Source of the DNA: Bacteroidales bacterium UBA1628
GTDB taxonomy: Bacteria; Bacteroidota; Bacteroidia; Bacteroidales; UBA932
Direction of reading: 5' to 3'
Length of the DNA: 16,502 nt
NCBI GenBank assembly: GCA_002321335.1
Contig: DCMG01000091.1
Location: 4,095-20,596 of the forward strand
In this document: piece by piece, positions 9,540 through 16,502 of the stretch
Numbering within the stretch: the first letter of the stretch is position 1
How the letters are laid out: every line of letters starts with the position of its first letter
Made by a program: the position numbers and the translations under genes
The notes under the pieces: model-generated
Seen by the model: only the letters and a program-made list of their open reading frames with translations
What the model was told of the DNA's origin: nothing
The model's database searches: none

Positions 9540-12500
9540 TTAATCCAAAGTAACCTTGAGACCAAGTCCCCTGAGCTCGTGGAGGAGAACATTTAGTGAC
9601 TCAGGAATGCCTGGGTTCGGCATAGGATCCCCCTTCACGATCGCCTCGTAAGTCTTGGAACGTCCTGTAACATCATCGGATTTGACGGTGAGAATCTCCT
9701 GGAGCGCATTGGCGGCGCCGAATGCCTCAAGAGCCCACACCTCCATCTCTCCGAATCTCTGGCCTCCGAACTGAGCCTTACCTCCGAGAGGTTGCTGTGT
9801 GATGAGTGAATATGGTCCGATGGAACGCGCGTGCATCTTGTCGTCCACCATGTGGCCCAGTTTGATCATGTAGATCACGCCGACTGTCGCAGGCTGGTCG
9901 AACCAATCTCCGGTTCCGCCGTCCCTGAGGTGTGTTTTGCCATATCTTGGCACTCCGGCCTTGTCTGTGTAGTCACAGATCTCGTCGATAGTCGCACCAT
10001 CGAAGATAGGAGTGCTGAACTTCAGCCCGAGCCTAGCGCCCGCCCATCCGAGAACAGTCTCGTAGATCTGACCGAGGTTCATTCGTGAAGGCACACCCAG
10101 AGGGTTCAGAACAATGTCCACCGGAGTTCCGTCCTCGAGGAACGGCATATCTTCCTGACGTACGATCTTTGCCACGATACCTTTGTTTCCGTGACGTCCG
10201 GCCATCTTGTCACCCACGGTGATCTTTCTCTTCTTGGCAATGTAAACTTTGGCAAGCTGCATAACTCCGTTAGGAAGTTCGTCTCCGACCTTGATCTTGT
10301 CCATCTGTCTCTTGCACTCGGCTTCCGCCACTTTGTAAGTTAGGCAGTAGTTGTTGATGAGTTCCTGAATGAGATGATTGGTGTAGTCGTCGGTTGTCCA
10401 CTTGCTTGAGTTGATGTTCTGGAAATCAATGGTCTTGAGTTTCTCGACCGTGATCTCCTTGCCTTTAGCGATTATCTCGACATCGTACAGGTCGTTGATT
10501 CCGGCGCTCTTCTTGCCCTTTGTCAGAACAGTCAGTCTCTTGAAGAAATCCGCGTAAAGTTTCGCGGCCTTCTTGTCGAACTCTTCCTGGATGAGGTCAA
10601 GGCGGGCTTTTTGGTCAGTCTTGGCCGCCCTTCTGTTGCCCTCTTTCGCTGCTTTGGCATAAAGCGCTGTCTTGATGACAGTTCCGCTGAGCGATGGATT
10701 TGCCTTGAGAGACGCATCCTTGACATCTCCTGCCTTGTCTCCGAAAATCGCCTTGAGAAGTTTCTCCTCCGGTGACGGGTCGCTCTCTCCCTTAGGGGTG
10801 ATCTTTCCGATCATGATGTCTCCCGGCTCGATGTGGGCTCCTATTCTGATGATGCCCTGCTTGTCCAGATTTTTAGTTGCATCCTCGCTGACGTTCGGAA
10901 TGTCGGATGTGAGTTCCTCCATACCGCGCTTGGTCTCGCGGACTTCTGTAAGGTACTCATCGACGTGGACTGAGGTGAGAATATCCCATTTCACCATCTC
11001 CTCAGAGAGCACGATGGCGTCCTCGTAGTTGTAACCTTTCCAAGGCATGAAAGCAACCTTGAGGTTACGTCCCAGAGCCAGTTCGCCGTTCTGTGTGGCG
11101 TAGCCTTCGGTAAGAACCTGACCTCCGGTCACCTTGTCGCCCTTGCGGACAATCGGCTTGAGGGTCACTGTCGTGCTCTGGTTTGTCCTTCTGTAGATAG
11201 GAAGGGTGTATACGGTCTCATCAGGCGCGAAGGAGACGAATCTTTCATCGTCTGTCCTGTCGTACTTGATTCTGATCTCTTTGGCGTCAACGTATGTCAC
11301 CTCTCCGTCGCGTTCGGCGACGAACTGGGTCCTTGAGTCGAGGCAGACCCTCTCTTCCAGACCGGTTCCCACGATAGGGGATTCCGGACGTAGAAGCGGA
11401 ACGGCTTGACGCATCATGTTCGCACCCATCAAGGCGCGGTGTGCGTCGTCGTGCTCCAAGAACGGAATCAATGAGGCGGCCACAGACGCCATCTGGTTCG
11501 GGGCCACGTCCATATAGTCAACCTGTTCTTTTGACACGACCGGGAAGTCGGCCTCAAGACGGCATTGGATTCTGTCTTCTTTGATGCTGCCGTCGTCTTC
11601 CATCTTCACTTTTGCCAGTGAGACGAGTTTGTTCTCTTCCTCTTCGGCTGTCATGTAGTGCCATCCCTTGTCCGTAAGGTCAACCTTTCCTTCGTGAACC
11701 TCGCGGTAAGGTGTCTCGATGAATCCAAGCTGGTTGATTCTCGCATAGACGCAAAGTGAGGAGATAAGTCCGATGTTCGGGCCTTCAGGAGACTCGATAG
11801 GGCAGAGACGTCCGTAGTGCGTGTAATGCACGTCCCTGACCTCGAATCCTGCCCTGTCTCTGGAAAGACCTCCGGGACCGAGGGCAGAAAGACGGCGCTT
11901 GTGCGTGATCTCCGCCAGAGGGTTTGTCTGGTCCATGAACTGCGACAGCTGGCTGGTTCCGAAGAACGAGTTGATCACAGATGACAGTGTCTTCGCGTTG
12001 ATGAGGTCAATCGGGTTGAACTGCTCGCTGTCGCGCACGTTCATTCTCTCCCTGATTGTCCTTGCCATTCTGGACAGGCCTACGCTGAACTGGTTGGCGA
12101 GTTGCTCGCCGACTGTGCGCACGCGTCTGTTGCTCAGGTGGTCTATGTCATCCACCGTCGCCTTTGAGTTTATCAGCTGGATGAGATACTTTATGATCTC
12201 AATTATGTCCGTGTTTGTCAGAACCCTGATTTCAGGATCGGTTGTGAGGCCGAGTTTCTTGTTGAGTCGGAAACGTCCCACATTGCCGAGGTCATATCTC
12301 TTCTCCGAGAAGAAAAGTTTGTCGATGACATCTCTGGCCGTCGCCTCATCAGGCGGTTCAGAGTTGCGGAGCTGTTTGTAGATGTAGTTGACAGCCTCTA
12401 TCTCGGTGTTTGTCGGGTCTTTCTGCAGGGTGTTGAATATGATGGCATATTCATTTGAGTTGGTCTCGTCCTTCTGGAGAAGGATAGATTTGACTTCGGT

Positions 12501-13358
12501 GTCCGAAATCTTGGCGATGGTGTCGTCGTCCAGAATCTCGCCTCTCTCTACGATCGGGATGGTCCTTTCGATAGGAATGACCTCGCCGGTGTCTTCATCC
12601 TCGAAATCCTCCGTCCATGTCTTGAGTACCTTTGCGGCCAGTTTCCTGCCCTTGTTGTCCTCGAGATTCTGCTGAGTGACCTCGATTTCGTCTGCGAGAC
12701 CGAATATGTCTATGATGTCCTTGTCGGAGTTGAAGCCTATCGCGCGCAGAAGTGTTGTCACAGGCAACTTCTTCTTACGGTCGATGTAGGCATACATCAC
12801 GTTGTTGATGTCAGTCGCGAATTCAATCCAAGAACCCTTGAACGGAATGATTCTGGCTGAATATAGTTTTGTTCCGTTAGCGTGCATGCTCTGGTCAAAG
12901 AACACACCTGGTGAGCGGTGCAGCTGGGATACGATGATTCTTTCTGATCCGTTGATTATGAATGTGCCGGCCGGAGTCATGTATGGAATGTTGCCGAGGT
13001 ACACATCCTGGACTCTTGTGTCAAAGTCCTCGTGCTCGGGATCGGTGCACGAAAGGCGGAGTTTTGCCTTCAGAGGAACGTTGTAGGTCAGCCCTCTCTC
13101 AAGACACTCGTCAATCGAATACTGAGGGGGATCGATGAAATAATCGATGAATTCCAGCTTGTAGTTGTTCCTCGTGTCTTCGATCGGGAATATTTCCTGA
13201 AACACTTGGAAGAGACCTTCGTTTTTTCTGTTCTCCGGTGTCGTCTCCAACTGGAAGAAATCCTTGAATGATTTCAACTGAACTTCCAGAAGGTCAGGAT
13301 ATTCCAGAATCTTTGATGTAGCGAACATTATTCGCTTGTTGTTAGTCTTTTTTGACAT
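9540..13358 (-). CDS. rpoB: DNA-directed RNA polymerase subunit beta
   Basis: The second-largest RNA polymerase subunit, 1272 residues, forming one side of the active centre and the rifampicin pocket. The N-terminus (MFATSKILEYPDLLEVQLKS) matches Bacteroidota RpoB. The rifampicin-resistance region begins with QLSQFMDQTNP at about 470-480 and continues THKRRLSALGPGG at 485-497. The positions equivalent to E. coli Asp516, His526 and Ser531 are Asp476, His486 and Ser491, i.e. the susceptible-type residues. KMAGRHGNKG and GEMEVWALEAFGAA near the C-terminus are the usual active-site and beta'-contact segments. A long Lys/Glu-rich segment before AKKRKITVGDKMAG corresponds to the family's variable insertion. 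Start ATG at 13358, preceded by AAAGG about 8 nt upstream. It follows rplL by 101 bp, which contain an attenuator-like hairpin. Confidence 0.98.
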   Translation of the reverse strand: MSKKTNNKRIMFATSKILEYPDLLEVQLKSFKDFFQLETTPENRKNEGLFQVFQEIFPIEDTRNNYKLEFIDYFIDPPQYSIDECLERGLTYNVPLKAKLRLSCTDPEHEDFDTRVQDVYLGNIPYMTPAGTFIINGSERIIVSQLHRSPGVFFDQSMHANGTKLYSARIIPFKGSWIEFATDINNVMYAYIDRKKKLPVTTLLRAIGFNSDKDIIDIFGLADEIEVTQQNLEDNKGRKLAAKVLKTWTEDFEDEDTGEVIPIERTIPIVERGEILDDDTIAKISDTEVKSILLQKDETNSNEYAIIFNTLQKDPTNTEIEAVNYIYKQLRNSEPPDEATARDVIDKLFFSEKRYDLGNVGRFRLNKKLGLTTDPEIRVLTNTDIIEIIKYLIQLINSKATVDDIDHLSNRRVRTVGEQLANQFSVGLSRMARTIRERMNVRDSEQFNPIDLINAKTLSSVINSFFGTSQLSQFMDQTNPLAEITHKRRLSALGPGGLSRDRAGFEVRDVHYTHYGRLCPIESPEGPNIGLISSLCVYARINQLGFIETPYREVHEGKVDLTDKGWHYMTAEEEENKLVSLAKVKMEDDGSIKEDRIQCRLEADFPVVSKEQVDYMDVAPNQMASVAASLIPFLEHDDAHRALMGANMMRQAVPLLRPESPIVGTGLEERVCLDSRTQFVAERDGEVTYVDAKEIRIKYDRTDDERFVSFAPDETVYTLPIYRRTNQSTTVTLKPIVRKGDKVTGGQVLTEGYATQNGELALGRNLKVAFMPWKGYNYEDAIVLSEEMVKWDILTSVHVDEYLTEVRETKRGMEELTSDIPNVSEDATKNLDKQGIIRIGAHIEPGDIMIGKITPKGESDPSPEEKLLKAIFGDKAGDVKDASLKANPSLSGTVIKTALYAKAAKEGNRRAAKTDQKARLDLIQEEFDKKAAKLYADFFKRLTVLTKGKKSAGINDLYDVEIIAKGKEITVEKLKTIDFQNINSSKWTTDDYTNHLIQELINNYCLTYKVAEAECKRQMDKIKVGDELPNGVMQLAKVYIAKKRKITVGDKMAGRHGNKGIVAKIVRQEDMPFLEDGTPVDIVLNPLGVPSRMNLGQIYETVLGWAGARLGLKFSTPIFDGATIDEICDYTDKAGVPRYGKTHLRDGGTGDWFDQPATVGVIYMIKLGHMVDDKMHARSIGPYSLITQQPLGGKAQFGGQRFGEMEVWALEAFGAANALQEILTVKSDDVTGRSKTYEAIVKGDPMPNPGIPESLNVLLHELRGLGLKVTLD

Positions 13359-13396
13359 GTTCTGCCTTTAGGAAATGGAGAAAAACTTAATACGAC

Positions 13397-13431
13397 AAAA
13401 AGGTTTAGAGCCTTTCCTAGGCTCTAAACCT
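13397..13431 (-). terminator. Attenuator-like hairpin between rplL and rpoB
   Basis: A perfect 13-bp stem (AGGTTTAGAGCCT at 13401-13413, complement at 13419-13431) with a 5-nt loop. On the - strand it runs into TTTTGTCG (13400-13393), a short uridine tract. It lies 28 bp after the rplL stop, inside the operon. By analogy with the E. coli rplL-rpoB attenuator, partial termination here would make more ribosomal protein mRNA than polymerase mRNA; this role is inferred. I see no perfect TAnnTTTG element in the remaining gap up to rpoB. Confidence 0.75.
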
Positions 13432-13459
13432 GATGATTTTCCCGCCAGGGGAAGCTGGG

Positions 13460-13834
13460 TTATTTAACCTCAACTTCAGCGCCTGCCTCTTCGAGGGCAG
13501 CTTTCAGTTGCTCAGCTTCAGCCTTTGAGGCTTTCTCCTTAACAGTCTTAGGAGCGCCGTCTACAAGATCCTTAGCCTCCTTCAGACCAAGACCAAGGGC
13601 TTCCTTAACGGCCTTGATAACCTGTAGTTTAGCCGCACCGGCTGACTTGAGGACTACGTCGAACTCAGTCTGCTCTGCTGGAGCGGCCTCAGCGGCTGCA
13701 GCAGGGCCTGCCACTGCTACCGCAGCGGCTGCAGGCTCGATACCATATTCTTCCTTGAGAACCTTCGCAAGTTCCTGTACATCTTTTACAGTAAGGTTAA
13801 CCAACTCTTCTGCAAGTGCTTTTACATCTGCCAT
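13460..13834 (-). CDS. rplL: 50S ribosomal protein L7/L12
   Basis: The acidic stalk protein, present in multiple dimers on L10, which recruits and stimulates translational GTPases. The 124 residues comprise an N-terminal dimerisation/L10-binding helix pair (1-32), an Ala-rich flexible hinge (about 35-53) and the C-terminal factor-binding domain with the highly conserved KLQVIKAVKEALGLGLKEAK (69-88) and the ending EEAGAEVEVK. Length and composition are normal. It starts 27 nt after rplJ; that leader contains AATAACAAACAATT, which also occurs before rplK. An attenuator-like hairpin follows the stop, consistent with its need for higher output than rpoB. Confidence 0.98.
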   Translation of the reverse strand: MADVKALAEELVNLTVKDVQELAKVLKEEYGIEPAAAAVAVAGPAAAAEAAPAEQTEFDVVLKSAGAAKLQVIKAVKEALGLGLKEAKDLVDGAPKTVKEKASKAEAEQLKAALEEAGAEVEVK

Positions 13835-13861
13835 AATTGATAATTATTAAATTGTTTGTTA

Positions 13862-14392
13862 TTATTTCTCTTCTTTTTCCGAAAGTGTCTTGACGAGACC
13901 CGCGATTGTGCTGCCACCGCCATTCTGTAGAGCGGAGATGACATTGCGCATTGGAGCCTGAAGGAGGGAGATGATGTCTCCGATGAGTTCTTCCCTGGAC
14001 TTGATAGCGCAGAGTTCGTCGAGTTTTTCTGCTCCGACAAACGCACATTCCTGTACATATGCGCCTTTAAGTTGAGGCTTACCCATTTCCTTCTGAAGTT
14101 TCTTGATGAGCTTCGCAGGACCGTTAGGTGTCTCGGTGTACATGATCGCCGTGTTCCCCTTGAGAACAGGGAGGATAAGATTCATCTCCTCGTTATCCAA
14201 GGCCTTGATGACATGGGCGAACAGTGTGTTCTTCACAACTGTCAGTTTGATGCCCTGATCGAAGCAGGCGCGGCGGAGCTTAACGGTGTTTTCAGCATTC
14301 AGACCCTCTATGTCGGCGACATAGAAATTAGGGTACTGCTTCAGTTGAGCTGAGATGCTTTCAATAATCTGATCTTTCAATTCCTTCTTCAT
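13862..14392 (-). CDS. rplJ: 50S ribosomal protein L10
   Basis: L10 anchors L7/L12 dimers to 23S rRNA at the base of the stalk. At 176 residues it has normal length. The rRNA-binding globular domain includes YPNFYVADIEGL (20-31), VVKNTLFAHVI (57-67) and KGNTAIMY near 88-95. The C-terminal helix that carries L7/L12 is ALQNGGGSTIAGLVKTLSEK. The start is preceded by AAAAAAGGA about 9 nt upstream, one of the few Shine-Dalgarno-like sites in this operon. It follows rplA by 14 nt, so there is no room for a long L10 leader of the E. coli type; autogenous control, if present, must work differently. It ends in tandem TAA TAA stops. Confidence 0.97.
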   Translation of the reverse strand: MKKELKDQIIESISAQLKQYPNFYVADIEGLNAENTVKLRRACFDQGIKLTVVKNTLFAHVIKALDNEEMNLILPVLKGNTAIMYTETPNGPAKLIKKLQKEMGKPQLKGAYVQECAFVGAEKLDELCAIKSREELIGDIISLLQAPMRNVISALQNGGGSTIAGLVKTLSEKEEK

Positions 14393-14406
14393 AATGAAAT
14401 CCTTTT

Positions 14407-15114
14407 TTACTCAGCGCTGCCGCTAGTGAATGCTTTGACATCTATCTTGATACCAGGGCTCATGGTTGTGCAGATTGACGCACTCTTGAGATATGTGCCC
14501 TTGAGAGCCTGAGGTTTGAGTTTCAGTACCTCGTTCAGGAGAGCGGTAGCGTTCTCGCAGATCTGAGCCGGGGTGAATGAAACCTTACCGATGGCCGCAT
14601 GTATAATACCGGTCTTGTCAACCTTGAAATCAATCTTACCGCCCTTAACGTCTTTGACAGCGTTGCCGACTTCCATGGTAACGGTTCCTGTCTTAGGGTT
14701 AGGCATGAGTCCTCTTGGACCGAGGATACGTCCGAGAACACCGACTTTGGCCATCACTGAAGGTGTGCAGATGATGACATCCACATCCGTCCAGCCGCCT
14801 TTGATTTTCTCTACGTACTCATCGAGTCCTACATAGTCGGCTCCGGCCTCTTTGGCCTCATTCTCCTTGTCTGGTGTGCAGAGTACAAGTACCCTGACTA
14901 CCTTTCCGGTTCCGTGAGGGAGGCTGACCACGCCACGGATCATCTGATTTGCCTTACGCGGATCAACTCCAAGGTTGGCTGAAAACTCAACAGAGGCGTC
15001 GAACTTTGTGAAGGTAATGTCCTTCAGCATTTCACAAGCCTGGGCAAGAGTGTACTGCTTGGAAGCGTCGTACTTTGCGACGACTGCTTTCTGATTTTTT
15101 GTAATTCTACTCAT
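14407..15114 (-). CDS. rplA: 50S ribosomal protein L1
   Basis: L1 forms the mobile L1 stalk that guides deacylated tRNA out of the E site and binds 23S rRNA. The 235 residues include FDASVEFSANLGVD (38-51), the family signature around GRILGPRGLMPNPKTGTVT, and GKVSF near the C-terminal domain I return. Length is normal. In many bacteria L1 represses the L11-L1 unit by binding a leader before rplK; here the nusG-rplK gap is only 9 nt and no rRNA-like mimic is evident, so that mechanism cannot be supported. It is spaced 14 nt from both rplK and rplJ. Confidence 0.98.
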   Translation of the reverse strand: MSRITKNQKAVVAKYDASKQYTLAQACEMLKDITFTKFDASVEFSANLGVDPRKANQMIRGVVSLPHGTGKVVRVLVLCTPDKENEAKEAGADYVGLDEYVEKIKGGWTDVDVIICTPSVMAKVGVLGRILGPRGLMPNPKTGTVTMEVGNAVKDVKGGKIDFKVDKTGIIHAAIGKVSFTPAQICENATALLNEVLKLKPQALKGTYLKSASICTTMSPGIKIDVKAFTSGSAE

Positions 15115-15128
15115 TTCGCATGTGAAAA

Positions 15129-15572
15129 TTAAAGGTTCTCAGGAAATTTTCCGGTGACTTTGATACCCATGCTCCTCGCCGTCCCCGCAACCATCTTCAT
15201 GGCGGCTGCAAGAGTGAACGCGTTGAGATCCGGCATCTTACCTTCTGCGATTGCCTTTACCTGATCCCAGGTGATTGATGCAACCTTCCTTCTGTTAGGC
15301 TCTCCTGAACCTTTCTGAATCTTTGCCGCTTCCTTGAGGGAAATGGCTACTGGCGGCTGCTTTACCTCGAACGTAAAGGACTTGTCCGAATAGACAGTGA
15401 TGACTACAGGCACGATCTTTCCGGCGTTCTGTTGTGTCGCCGCATTGAACTGCTTGCAGAAGTCCATAATGTTCAAGCCTTTGGAACCGAGTGCCGGTCC
15501 TACCGGAGGAGCTGGATTGGCGGCCCCTGCTTTGATTTGGAGCTTGATGAATCCGGTAACTTCTTTTGCCAT
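15129..15572 (-). CDS. rplK: 50S ribosomal protein L11
   Basis: L11 binds the GTPase-associated region of 23S rRNA and is needed for stringent-response sensing by RelA-type enzymes. The 147 residues have the N-terminal domain with the Pro-rich helix PAPPVGPALG (20-29), the site of thiostrepton-type antibiotic action, then the RNA-binding C-terminal domain. Near the end is GTARSMGIKVTG, the usual signature region. Start ATG at 15572 lies 9 nt after the nusG stop. The leader AATAACAAACAATT overlaps that stop and recurs before rplL. Everything is typical for the family. Confidence 0.98.
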   Translation of the reverse strand: MAKEVTGFIKLQIKAGAANPAPPVGPALGSKGLNIMDFCKQFNAATQQNAGKIVPVVITVYSDKSFTFEVKQPPVAISLKEAAKIQKGSGEPNRRKVASITWDQVKAIAEGKMPDLNAFTLAAAMKMVAGTARSMGIKVTGKFPENL

Positions 15573-15581
15573 AATTGTTTG

Positions 15582-16145
15582 TTATTCTTTTGTTACTTGA
15601 GTAAAGCTGAGTTCCAGCAGAGTCTTTCTGCCGAAAATCACAACTATCACTTTGAGTTTGCTTCTGTCTTCTTCGATGGCGTCAACCGTTCCGCTGAAGC
15701 CGCTGAACGGTCCGTCGGTAATCTTCACAGACTCTCCGACTTCAAAATTGACTTCTGTCTCGACAGGATTATCGACATTCTGGTCCTGATTGCCAAGAAT
15801 CAGCTGCGCCTCTTCATCTCTGATCGGCACAGGCACCCTCTCGGTCATGGTTCCTGATGTTCTCTTCTCTGTCAGGAAGCCGGACATGCCAGGAATGTCG
15901 TTGCGGATGATATACTCCAATTCCGGACAAAGTTGAGCCTGAATCAAGACATAACTAGGATAAAGCAGTCTTTCGACCACTTTTCTCTTGCCATTCTTGG
16001 TTACAATCTCACGCTTTACCGGAACAAGAACCTGTGCGACCTGATCCTGCAGACCGAACCGTTCAATCTCCTTTTCGAGATATTCCTTGGCCTTCTTCTC
16101 CTTGCTTCCCGCTGTCCGAAGGACATACCATTTCATGTCACCCAT
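15582..16145 (-). CDS. nusG: Transcription termination/antitermination protein NusG
   Basis: NusG binds RNA polymerase across the cleft, increases processivity and links it to Rho or to the ribosome. The 187 residues have the N-terminal NGN domain starting KWYVLRTAGSKEKKAKEYL and including LYPSYVLIQA, then a linker rich in Asp, Glu and Asn (about 115-130), then a C-terminal KOW domain (FEVGESVKITDGPFSGFSG, about 133-151). Start is taken at 16145 (MGDMKWYV); an alternative ATG three codons later would give MKWYV, and the sequence does not firmly decide. It follows secE by 14 nt, the standard secE-nusG pairing. Confidence 0.97.
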   Translation of the reverse strand: MGDMKWYVLRTAGSKEKKAKEYLEKEIERFGLQDQVAQVLVPVKREIVTKNGKRKVVERLLYPSYVLIQAQLCPELEYIIRNDIPGMSGFLTEKRTSGTMTERVPVPIRDEEAQLILGNQDQNVDNPVETEVNFEVGESVKITDGPFSGFSGTVDAIEEDRSKLKVIVVIFGRKTLLELSFTQVTKE

Positions 16146-16159
16146 GGTAATCGATATAA

Positions 16160-16348
16160 TTACAATGTGTAAATCGCTGTCATCAGATGCTCGAAAGCGA
16201 AGTCAACCACGAAGAGAACCAGAGCAAGAATCACAGTGGCGACCATAACCAGCAGGGCTGAGCTCTGAAGCTTCTCCCAGGTTGGCCACGTGACCTTCTT
16301 GGTGAGTTCCACGTAGGACTCTTTGCAATAGTTAATGAACTTTCTCAT
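16160..16348 (-). CDS. secE: Protein translocase subunit SecE
   Basis: SecE clamps SecY in the inner-membrane SecYEG translocon. This is the short single-span type, 62 residues. It has an amphipathic N-terminal helix with the conserved VELTKKVTWPTWEKLQ (13-28), then one membrane segment (about 30-50, ALLVMVATVILALVLFVVDF) and a short tail. An in-frame ATG at 16456 would add 36 residues, but that extension runs into the tRNA-Trp gene and has no SecE similarity, so 16348 is chosen. An 83-bp gap separates it from tRNA-Trp; no perfect TAnnTTTG promoter is visible there, so it is probably read from upstream. Confidence 0.95.
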   Translation of the reverse strand: MRKFINYCKESYVELTKKVTWPTWEKLQSSALLVMVATVILALVLFVVDFAFEHLMTAIYTL

Positions 16349-16431
16349 CTTTGCATTTAATGGACCTCGTAATTTGGAAGCGTCTACGATGTCTGTTAAA
16401 CAATTACCAAATCGTAACCTTTGATATTTAG

Positions 16432-16502
16432 CAGGGGAAGCAGGATTCGAACCCACATCGACGGTTTTGGAGACCGCTGAACTACCCTTGTTCTATTCCC
16501 CT
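16432..16502 (-). tRNA. tRNA-Trp (anticodon CCA)
   Basis: On the - strand the sequence folds as a complete cloverleaf of 71 nt. Acceptor stem AGGGGAA pairs with TTCCCCT; D stem GAAC/GTTC; anticodon stem GCGGT/ACCGT with loop CTCCAAA, giving anticodon CCA; T arm GTGGG-TTCGAAT-CCTGC. The discriminator base is G, as expected for Trp. CCA is not encoded at the 3' end (CTAAA follows). The first base sits on the last base of the window. Its position just before secE is the usual Bacteroidota arrangement, commonly with tuf next upstream, which would be outside this window. Confidence 0.95.

Noticed and set aside
11899..12381. 160-codon + strand frame inside rpoB
   Set aside because: Antisense shadow of an intact essential gene; no motif recognised.
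11740..12925. Rifampicin-resistance change in rpoB
   Set aside because: The positions equivalent to Asp516, His526 and Ser531 all carry the susceptible-type residue.
15573..15581. L1-binding autogenous leader before rplK
   Set aside because: Only 9 nt separate nusG and rplK, and no rRNA-like stem was found, so the E. coli-type control site is not supported.

Overview
This window reads as ordinary, mostly housekeeping chromosome from a member of the Bacteroidota, most likely order Bacteroidales. The evidence is the gene order tRNA-Trp, secE, nusG, rplK, rplA, rplJ, rplL, rpoB, rpoC; RpoB and RpoC N-termini that resemble Bacteroides-type proteins as I remember them; A/T-rich leaders with few Shine-Dalgarno sequences; and TAnnTTTG-type -7 promoter elements. 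Base composition is roughly balanced, so a genus cannot be named.

Left part (1-5006) is a purine and one-carbon neighbourhood. On the + strand lie the 3' part of purD (cut by the window edge) and folD, which makes the 10-formyl-THF precursor used in purine synthesis. On the - strand is a two-gene salvage operon, xpt (xanthine phosphoribosyltransferase) followed 4 bp later by an NCS2-family xanthine/uracil permease. A LacI-family regulator diverges from xpt across an 85-bp gap that holds one -7 element in each direction. This suggests, but does not prove, local control of purine salvage.

Right part (5262-16502) is one long - strand information-processing operon: tRNA-Trp(CCA), secE, nusG, rplK (L11), rplA (L1), rplJ (L10), rplL (L7/L12), rpoB, rpoC. 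It ends at a rho-independent terminator, and an attenuator-like hairpin lies between rplL and rpoB. Three apparent reading-frame starts are too early and are corrected here: the regulator starts at 3999, rpoC at 9512 and secE at 16348.

The less ordinary material is in the gaps. A REP-like palindrome family with core GAGCYTGTCGAA sits just after purD and just after the LacI gene, with stems that change while pairing is kept. A pair of TTTGTCCGG inverted repeats spaced exactly 50 bp apart lies after folD. A 70-bp, nearly perfect hairpin lies between the LacI gene and rpoC. An 11-bp duplication forms most of the rpoB-rpoC spacer. A 14-nt sequence is shared by the rplK and rplL leaders. I found no defence system, CRISPR array, prophage, insertion sequence or clearly new multi-gene system here.
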